Source: Chthoniobacter sp. (GTDB lineage: Bacteria; Verrucomicrobiota; Verrucomicrobiia; Chthoniobacterales; Chthoniobacteraceae). Taken from it: DNA of 11,700 nt. The stretch is taken from NCBI GenBank assembly GCA_025351065.1, contig JANXWQ010000213.1:1-11700 (forward strand), read 5' to 3'. The notes under the pieces are model-generated. The model worked only from the letters and a program-made list of their open reading frames with translations. It did not search any database and was not told the origin of the DNA. Of this stretch, positions 6,849 to 11,700 are shown in pieces (position 1 is the first letter of the stretch; each line of letters opens with the position of its first letter). Both the position numbers and the translations under genes were made by a program.

Positions 6849-7957
6849 AGGCTCCGCGAAAATATCGGGTGCTGCATGTCATCGACAGCTTCGACCTCGG
6901 CGGCGCGCAGACGGCGCTGCTGAATCTCATCCGCTACACCAACCGCGAGCGTTTCGAGCCCGAGGTGGCGTGCATGCACGGGCGCGGGGTTTTCTGGTAC
7001 GACTTCGCCGCGCTCGGCGTGCCGGTACATTCGCTGTCGCCTGTGAAGTGGGTGCCGCTCTACATCTGGCGGCTGGCGCGGCTGCTCACGTCGCGGCGCT
7101 TTGACATCGTCCACTGCCATCTGTTTGGCGCGAACTGGATCGCGAAGCCGTTGGCCGCGCTGCTCGGCGTGCGGGTGCGGATCAACCACGACCAATGCAA
7201 CGACCGGCTGCGCCACGACAGCCGGCTGGCGCTCTGGCTGGACACGGCGACGAACCGGCTCTCGACGCATATTTGCGCCGTCTCGCGCTCAACGCGTGAC
7301 TTTCTCACCGAGCGCGAGGCGCTGCCGGAGTCGCGGGTTTCCGTGATCTACAACGGCGTGGACACGGAGCGCTACACGCCTGCGAAGGCTGATGCCAACA
7401 AGGTTGCGTGCGCACCGCTGGTTGCCGGTGTGGGGCGGCTGCATCCGCAGAAAGACTTCGCGCTTTTCCTCGACGTGGCCGCCGAACTGACGCGGCGGAA
7501 TGCGGACGTGCGCTTCGTCATCGCGGGTACCGGGCCGGAGGAGGCCGCGCTGAAAGCGAAGGCCGCGGCGCTCGGGCTCGCGGAGCGCGTGCGGTTCGCC
7601 GGACACGTCGCTGACCCGCGGACGATCTACGCGGCGGCGGAGGTGCTGCTGCTGACCTCGCGTTACGAGGGCACGCCGCTGACGGTGCTCGAGGCGATGG
7701 CCAGCGGCGTGCCGGTGGTCGCGCCGAAGCTGGACGGCCTGGAGGAGATTCTGGCCGATGGCGCGGACAGCTTTCTCGTGCCGCTGGGCGCGTGCGGACA
7801 GTTTGCGAATCGCGTCGCGGATTTGCTCGCGAGCCCGGAGTTGCGCGCGCGTTTTGCCACTGCGGCGCGGGCGAAAGTGGCAGCGTCTTTTTCCGCCAAA
7901 ACGATGGCGGCGCAGGTCGAGGCGATCTACCTCAGACATCTCACACCCGACACATGA
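6845..7957 (+). CDS. GT4 family glycosyltransferase (370 aa)
   Basis: A textbook GT4 enzyme. The N-terminal domain starts with YRVLHVIDSFDLGGAQTALL (7-26) and contains FDIVHCHLFGANWIAKPLAA (86-105), the 'DIVHxH' strand typical of the family. ICAVSRSTRDFL (143-154) and VSVIYNGVDTERYTP (165-179) mark the domain hinge. The donor domain has LVAGVGRLHPQKDFALFLD (192-210) with R198 and K203, FVIAGTGPEEAALKAKA (224-240), and the complete E-x7-E signature in RYEGTPLTVLEAMASGVPVV (273-292; E275 and E283). ATG 6845 overlaps the preceding stop as ATGA. The open frame extends back to 6686 but only as a shadow of the upstream gene. The stop at 7957 overlaps the acetyltransferase ATG. Retaining transfer from an NDP-sugar to a membrane-linked glycan is expected; specificity is unknown. 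Confidence 0.92.
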   Translation: MKAPRKYRVLHVIDSFDLGGAQTALLNLIRYTNRERFEPEVACMHGRGVFWYDFAALGVPVHSLSPVKWVPLYIWRLARLLTSRRFDIVHCHLFGANWIAKPLAALLGVRVRINHDQCNDRLRHDSRLALWLDTATNRLSTHICAVSRSTRDFLTEREALPESRVSVIYNGVDTERYTPAKADANKVACAPLVAGVGRLHPQKDFALFLDVAAELTRRNADVRFVIAGTGPEEAALKAKAAALGLAERVRFAGHVADPRTIYAAAEVLLLTSRYEGTPLTVLEAMASGVPVVAPKLDGLEEILADGADSFLVPLGACGQFANRVADLLASPELRARFATAARAKVAASFSAKTMAAQVEAIYLRHLTPDT

Positions 7958-8445
7958 ACGGCATTTTCCAAGACTGGGACGCGAACCGCGGGAATCCGAA
8001 GGGGCAGCTCGTGCTGCTGTTTTTCCGCACGGCGCAATGGCTGCGCGCACAGCCGTGGCGGCTGCTCGGGGCGCCGGTGCTGGTCTGCTACCGACTCGGC
8101 GTGGAGTGGGTGCTGGGGATCGAGTTGCGCTTTGCTACGCGCGTCGGGCCGGGGCTGCGGCTGTTTCACGGGCAGGCGCTGGTGGTGCATGAGGGCACGG
8201 TCATCGGCGCGGATTGCACGCTGCGGCAGACGACGACCATCGGGAACAAGACGCTGCCCGACGGCACCGCCAGCGCGTGCCCGGTGCTGGGCGACGGCGT
8301 GGACGTAGGCGCAAATGCGGTCATCCTCGGCGCGATCACCATCGGCGACCGCGCGGTGATCGGCGCGGGCGCGGTGGTGGTGAAGGATGTGCCGGCGGGC
8401 GCGGTGGTGGCGGGCAATCCGGCGCGGGTGATCGCGCAGCGATAG
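7954..8445 (+). CDS. WcaB-like hexapeptide-repeat O-acetyltransferase (163 aa)
   Basis: A short left-handed beta-helix acyltransferase. After an N-terminal helical part (1-60, with APVLVCYRLGVEWVLGIEL) come hexapeptide turns: TRVGPGLRLFHGQALVVHEG (62-81), TVIGADCTLRQTTTIGN (82-98), PVLGDGVDVGANAVILGAIT (110-129), and IGDRAVIGAGAVVVKDVPAG (130-149), ending in AGNPARV (153-159). H72 matches the catalytic His of serine acetyltransferases, but the second CysE His (in DRHP) is replaced by an ACP sequence (108-110). The length and this ACP segment fit colanic-acid acetyltransferase WcaB better than CysE, which is about 100 residues longer. It probably transfers acetyl from acetyl-CoA to a sugar of the polysaccharide in the cytoplasm. 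ATG 7954 overlaps the previous stop by 4 nt. No dedicated Shine-Dalgarno is seen. A cysteine-pathway role is unlikely in this context. Confidence 0.82.
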   Translation: MNGIFQDWDANRGNPKGQLVLLFFRTAQWLRAQPWRLLGAPVLVCYRLGVEWVLGIELRFATRVGPGLRLFHGQALVVHEGTVIGADCTLRQTTTIGNKTLPDGTASACPVLGDGVDVGANAVILGAITIGDRAVIGAGAVVVKDVPAGAVVAGNPARVIAQR

Positions 8446-8492
8446 AGCGGGCGCGGCTTGTCGGCGGGCGCGGGGTGGCTATCGTCGCGCGC

Positions 8493-10529
8493 ATGGAAAT
8501 CTCCCCTCGCTCGCGTCTGCTGCTCGCCCTCGGCGCGGGCAGCTTTTTGACCGGCGGTGCGACCGGCTGGCTACTGCGCGGCGATGCGCCGCCGAGCCCA
8601 ACGACGCATGAAACTGCGAATGTGCCGAAGCGGCCCGCGGCGTACGAAGAGTCGTCCATTCCCGCACCGCTCCGCGCGGTGCCTGCGCCGGGGGAGGAAA
8701 GCGGCGGGCGGGCGGCGGCGACGGTGGATTTCGTGGCCGAGGCGCGCGGGGCGATGAGCGAGGTGGACGAATGGGATCGGCTGCGCCGGGTGCATGCGGT
8801 CATCGACCAGCTCGATCCCGCCGATCTCGAGGCCGCCGCCGCGCAGGTGCGGCTGCTGCCTTCCGGCGAACGCTGGACGGTGGCCTGGGTGCTGGGCGAA
8901 CGCTGGGCGCATTTCGATCCAGCCGCCGCGCTGGCTTATGGAAAAAAGCACCTCGCTGGCGATTCCGGCCGGGCCATCACCGACGGCGCATTTCAGAAAT
9001 GGATGGCCGAGGCCCCGGATGCCGTGCGCGCCTGGCTGGCCGCGCTGCCCGCCGGGGCGGAGCGCACCTCCTCCATCCAGACCTTCGCGCAGCAGCTCGC
9101 CAAAAGTGATCCCGCCGCCGCCTTGCAGATGCTCGCCACCCTGCCAGTGAGCCGGCGCGACAGCTCGACCTACTCCGCAGTGCTCAATCGGTGGGCCGAC
9201 GACGATCCGCAGGCCGCTGCCGCCGCCGCCCTGCAGCTCCCGCGCGTGGCGCGCGAAGGCGTGGTCGGAAATCTGGCCGCCACTTGGGCGGGCAAAGACC
9301 CTGCCGCGGCGCTGGCGTGGGCCGGGCAGCTCGGCGAAGCGCGCGACCGCCGCTGGGCGTTGGAAGGCGCTGTCGGTGCGTGGGCGGGCAACGATCCGGC
9401 GGCGGCCCTGGCCTGGGCGCGCACGGTGGGCGATCCGGCGCTGCGCCGCACCCTCACCCAGGATGCCGTCTTTCAATGGATCAGCAGCGACCCGGCGGCG
9501 GCGCAGACGCAGATTCTCGCGCTGCCCACGGGCGAGGAGCGCAATGCCGCCGTGGCCAGGGTCGTGCAAACGCTGATCCGCAGCGACGCGCCCACCGCTC
9601 TCCAGCTTCTCGACCAGCTTCCCCCAGGCCGCCAGCGCGCCAACGCCATCAGCAATCTCCTCGGCACGTGGGAAGTGACCAGCGACCCGCAACTGGCCAT
9701 GCAGCTTTATGCCCTGCTCCCACCCCGCGAGCAGAGCAACCGCTCGGGGAACATCGCCAGCCGCCTGGCGCAGACGGATGTGAACGCCGCGCTGACCTGG
9801 GCCGCCGCGCTCCCCGAAGGCGAGGCCCGGCGGCAGGCGCTTCAAGACGCCACCTCCACCTGGGCGCAGAGTGACCCGGCGTCGGCGGTGGCCTGGGTAT
9901 TCCAAAACAACCCGCCAACCAATAACCAGAACACCCTCGGCGGCCCCTTTTCCAACTGGATGGAAGCCGCGCCGGACGAGGCCCTCGCGTGGGCGCTCGC
10001 GCTGCCGGCGGGGAAAGCGCGTGAAGAATTGGTGACGAACGGCATTGCCCGCCTCGCCAACACCGAGCCCCGGCGGGCTACGGAACTGCTCAGCAAACTC
10101 CCCGCCGACCGCCAAAGCAACGCCGCCTCCAGCCTGGCGAGCAACTGGGCGCGCAGCGATCCGGCAGCCGCTGCCGCGTGGGCCGGGCAACTGCCCGAGG
10201 GCCCGGCCCGCCTCAGTGCCCTCAGCCAGATCGCCAGCACCTGGGCCGATGGAAATCCCGCCGCCGCCGCGCGCTGGCTCGATGCTTTTCCCGCCGGCAA
10301 GGAGCGCGACAGCATGGTGTCCACTTTCGCCGGCACGGCTGTCCAGACCGATCCCGAAGGTGCGCTCGCTTGGGCGGCGACCATCGGCGAAGAGAACCGG
10401 CGCCAGGACTCCATCACAAACCTCGCCTCGCAATGGCTGCGCAACGAACCCGCCGCGGCGCGGAAATGGATCGCCGGCAGCGGGCTGCTGACGGCGGCGC
10501 AAAGGGCGGAGCTTTTGAAAAAAGAGTAG
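8493..10529 (+). CDS. Membrane-anchored W/DP repeat alpha-solenoid-like protein (678 aa)
   Basis: A large repeat protein of unknown function. Residues 1-7 include two Arg, and 8-28 form one hydrophobic segment (RLLLALGAGSFLTGGATGWL), so it is a signal anchor or signal peptide. A Pro/Ala/Glu linker runs to about 80. From about residue 108, and clearly from D142 to the C-terminus, it consists of about 17 units of 31-33 residues. The consensus is D-P-x-A-A-x-x-W-x-x-x-L-P-x-G-x-x-R, then a second helix ending in W-(A/x)-x-(S/N/D). This two-helix spacing resembles TPR/Sel1-like solenoids, but the residues match neither. No catalytic motif is visible. I associate such proteins with Verrucomicrobiota. 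ATG 8493 is chosen because it places the membrane segment at the N-terminus; it lies 47 nt after the acetyltransferase and could be co-transcribed. It may serve as an envelope scaffold or protein-interaction platform, possibly for polysaccharide assembly; this is inference from position only. Confidence 0.85.
   Translation: MEISPRSRLLLALGAGSFLTGGATGWLLRGDAPPSPTTHETANVPKRPAAYEESSIPAPLRAVPAPGEESGGRAAATVDFVAEARGAMSEVDEWDRLRRVHAVIDQLDPADLEAAAAQVRLLPSGERWTVAWVLGERWAHFDPAAALAYGKKHLAGDSGRAITDGAFQKWMAEAPDAVRAWLAALPAGAERTSSIQTFAQQLAKSDPAAALQMLATLPVSRRDSSTYSAVLNRWADDDPQAAAAAALQLPRVAREGVVGNLAATWAGKDPAAALAWAGQLGEARDRRWALEGAVGAWAGNDPAAALAWARTVGDPALRRTLTQDAVFQWISSDPAAAQTQILALPTGEERNAAVARVVQTLIRSDAPTALQLLDQLPPGRQRANAISNLLGTWEVTSDPQLAMQLYALLPPREQSNRSGNIASRLAQTDVNAALTWAAALPEGEARRQALQDATSTWAQSDPASAVAWVFQNNPPTNNQNTLGGPFSNWMEAAPDEALAWALALPAGKAREELVTNGIARLANTEPRRATELLSKLPADRQSNAASSLASNWARSDPAAAAAWAGQLPEGPARLSALSQIASTWADGNPAAAARWLDAFPAGKERDSMVSTFAGTAVQTDPEGALAWAATIGEENRRQDSITNLASQWLRNEPAAARKWIAGSGLLTAAQRAELLKKE
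8916..10526 (+). repeat. About 17 degenerate 31-33-codon repeats
   Basis: These are the protein-level repeats of the preceding entry, seen in DNA as a 93-99-nt periodicity marked by GAT/GAC-CC(G/C) (Asp-Pro) codons followed by GCC/GCG runs. Units begin at DPAAALAYG, APDAVRAWL, DPAAALQML, DPQAAAAAA, DPAAALAWAG, DPAAALAWAR, DPAAAQTQI, DAPTALQLL, DPQLAMQLY, DVNAALTWA, DPASAVAWV, APDEALAWA, EPRRATELL, DPAAAAAWA, NPAAAARWL, DPEGALAWA and a partial EPAAARKWI. The units have diverged strongly in sequence, so they look old and constrained, not a recent expansion. Confidence 0.85.
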
Positions 10530-10541
10530 CCGGGGGCGCGG

Positions 10542-10566
10542 CGGTTTTTTCCCTGACGGAAAACCG
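10542..10566. terminator. Possible hairpin after the repeat-protein gene
   Basis: CGGTTTTTTCC (10542-10552) is complementary to GGAAAACCG (10558-10566), with two extra T in the first arm and a 5-nt loop. It starts 13 nt after the stop codon. The T-run is inside the stem instead of after it, so it is not a classical intrinsic terminator on the + strand. It could still end or pause transcription between the repeat protein and the PIN-TRAM gene. Confidence 0.3.
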
Positions 10567-10655
10567 GCGCAGGCGGGAATTTACCGGGCATGGGTGGTTC
10601 GGGGCTTGCTAAAGAAGAGAGGTATTTTCTTTTCCTTCACCTAGTATTTCCACGC
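10567..10655. other. AT-richer leader before the PIN-TRAM gene
   Basis: From about 10606 to 10650 the base composition becomes clearly less GC-rich than the rest of the window, as expected for a promoter or untranslated leader. A TTGCTA (10606-10611) resembles a -35 box, but no good -10 box follows at 16-18 nt. GAGAGG near 10616-10621 looks like a Shine-Dalgarno, but no start codon lies at a workable distance. I therefore call no specific promoter. Confidence 0.35.
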
Positions 10656-11657
10656 ATGACTCCGCTCCTGACCATCAATCTGCTCCGGGCGCTTTTCGTC
10701 ACGCTGACGGGGTGCGTGGGGCTGATGATCGGCGACGACATGCTGGGTTCGGCGCTGGCGGGGCTGGCGGCGGGGACGGCGTTCGGGCTCATCATCGTGC
10801 TGGGGGACAAGCTGGTGAAGGGCATCTCGCTGCGCATTTTTTCGTCGGCTACGTTTGGCCTGCTGGTGGGTTTTATTTTCGCCCGGCTGCTGCTGTCCTC
10901 GCACATCCTGGCGGTGGCCTCGGCGCAGACGCAGTGGGTGTGCGGGCTTATCATCTACGCCACGTTCAGCTATCTGGGCATGATGCTGGCGATCCGCAGC
11001 AACCGGGACGAGTTCGCGCTGATCATTCCGTATGTGCGCTTTCGCCAGGCCACGGTGCAGGACGCGCCGCTGCTCATCGACTCGAACATCATCATCGACG
11101 GGCGGCTGGCGAGCATCTGCGCCACGGGCTTTCTGAGCAGTTCGCTGGTGGTGCCGCGCTTTGTGCTCGATGAGCTGCAGCGGCTGGCGGATTCCGGCGA
11201 TACGCTGAAACGCGAGCGCGGGCGCGGGGCGCTCGCACGGCTGCAGGAGATGCAGAGCAGCCCGACGCTCAGCGTCACTATTCACGAGAGCGAAAGCGAT
11301 GAGCCCACGCCAGTGGATGCCAAGCTGCTGCAGGCCGCAAAGCTGCTCGACGCGCGGCTGCTCACCAATGACAGCAACCTCTGCGCGCTGGCACGGCTCC
11401 AAGGCATCGCGGTGCTCAATCTCAACGACCTGACCAAAGCGCTGCGGCCCACGCTGGCGGCAGGCGAGGCGATGGACATCGCGCTGGTGAAAGAGGGGCG
11501 CGACGCGCATCAGGCCGTCGGCTACCTGCCGGACGGGACGATGGTGGTGGTCAACCACGCGCGCACGCAAATCGGCAAGACCGTGCCGGTGATCATCGCC
11601 AGCACGCTGCAAACCAGCGCGGGCCGACTGTTTTTCGCCGACCTGCGGGCGGCGTGA
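10656..11657 (+). CDS. YacL-like membrane PIN-TRAM domain protein (333 aa)
   Basis: A predicted membrane-bound RNase-fold protein like Bacillus YacL. Residues 1-115 hold four hydrophobic segments (about 5-26, 30-50, 60-82 and 94-113). The PIN domain follows at about 138-262: LLIDSNIIIDGR (139-150, D142), VVPRFVLDELQRLAD (165-179, E173), a conserved RERGRG (187-191) and LLTNDSNLCALA (235-246, D239). These acidic residues would bind the catalytic metal. The C-terminal TRAM domain (about 280-331) contains VGYLPDGTMVVVNHA and GKTVPVIIAS, a small beta-barrel that binds RNA in other proteins. Order and length match the family. The start ATG 10656 puts the first membrane segment at the N-terminus; an in-frame ATG at 10590 would add 22 residues and cannot be excluded. 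Substrate and physiological role are not known, and nothing links it to the polysaccharide genes. Confidence 0.88.
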   Translation: MTPLLTINLLRALFVTLTGCVGLMIGDDMLGSALAGLAAGTAFGLIIVLGDKLVKGISLRIFSSATFGLLVGFIFARLLLSSHILAVASAQTQWVCGLIIYATFSYLGMMLAIRSNRDEFALIIPYVRFRQATVQDAPLLIDSNIIIDGRLASICATGFLSSSLVVPRFVLDELQRLADSGDTLKRERGRGALARLQEMQSSPTLSVTIHESESDEPTPVDAKLLQAAKLLDARLLTNDSNLCALARLQGIAVLNLNDLTKALRPTLAAGEAMDIALVKEGRDAHQAVGYLPDGTMVVVNHARTQIGKTVPVIIASTLQTSAGRLFFADLRAA

Positions 11658-11677
11658 AAAAAAGGGCGGCGACTTGC

Positions 11678-11700
11678 AGGGGAAGCTGGCAGCCTCCCCT
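11678..11700 (+). terminator. Probable hairpin terminator at the window edge
   Basis: AGGGGAAGCT (11678-11687) pairs with AGCCTCCCCT (11691-11700) at 9 of 10 positions around a GGC loop, 20 nt after the stop of the PIN-TRAM gene. The position and strong stem suit an intrinsic terminator. The T-run that would confirm it would fall beyond the end of the window. Confidence 0.5.

Noticed and set aside
7954..8445. Serine acetyltransferase (cysE) assignment
   Set aside because: The protein lacks the long N-terminal domain of CysE and the second catalytic His. The ACP segment and glycosyltransferase context fit a WcaB-like polysaccharide acetyltransferase.
8447..8473. Direct repeat GCGGGCGCGG (8447-8456 and 8464-8473) before the solenoid gene
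   Set aside because: Ten bases of G/C only, 17 nt apart, in a GC-rich background. This is easily chance and not an identifiable operator.
8571..10502. 643-codon open frame on the - strand
   Set aside because: It lies wholly antisense to the repeat protein. High GC and the regular Ala/Asp-Pro codons keep the opposite frame free of stops. The translation is Arg/Gly/Ala-rich with no domain.
8916..10526. CRISPR-like periodicity
   Set aside because: The roughly 96-nt period comes from protein repeats in an intact reading frame. Repeats are degenerate and there are no unique spacers.
10606..10634. TTGCTA as a -35 promoter box
   Set aside because: No acceptable -10 hexamer lies at 16-18 nt spacing, so the match alone does not support a promoter.

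Overview
This is a GC-rich window with almost no space between genes, and every recognisable gene is on the + strand. The composition, the near absence of Shine-Dalgarno motifs and a large W/DP-rich repeat protein of a kind I associate with Verrucomicrobiota suggest a bacterium of that phylum. This placement is inference; the window has no rRNA or other phylogenetic marker.

Positions 1-8445 are a surface-polysaccharide (capsule, exopolysaccharide or O-antigen) assembly cluster. It starts inside a glycosyltransferase whose N-terminus lies off the window (1-395), followed by an overlapping GT4-like glycosyltransferase (388-1503). A 330-nt gap (1504-1833) holds a composite inverted-repeat element. 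The cluster then resumes with a SAM-dependent methyltransferase (1834-2712), a GT4 (2709-3845), a membrane-anchored SGNH/GDSL esterase-like protein (3854-4723), a GT2 (4735-5766), two more GT4s (5763-6848 and 6845-7957) and a WcaB-like hexapeptide acetyltransferase (7954-8445). Genes after the gap overlap by 4 nt (GTGA or ATGA) or lie 8-11 nt apart, as expected for one translationally coupled transcript. No flippase, polymerase, ABC exporter or nucleotide-sugar synthesis gene is visible, so those functions must lie elsewhere.

As a group, six glycosyltransferases would build an oligosaccharide on a carrier on the cytoplasmic side. The WcaB-like enzyme probably O-acetylates it, the SGNH protein may remove or move acetyl groups, and the methyltransferase may methylate a sugar or the chain end.

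Positions 8493-10529 encode a 678-aa protein with one N-terminal membrane segment, a Pro/Ala/Glu-rich linker and about 17 degenerate 31-33-residue repeats centred on DPAAALAW and LPxGxxR. It looks like an alpha-solenoid scaffold and is the least understood gene here. After a 126-nt gap comes a YacL-like membrane PIN-TRAM protein (10656-11657), probably unrelated to the polysaccharide genes. A hairpin at the window edge may be its terminator.

The most unusual items are the composite inverted-repeat element and the solenoid repeat protein.
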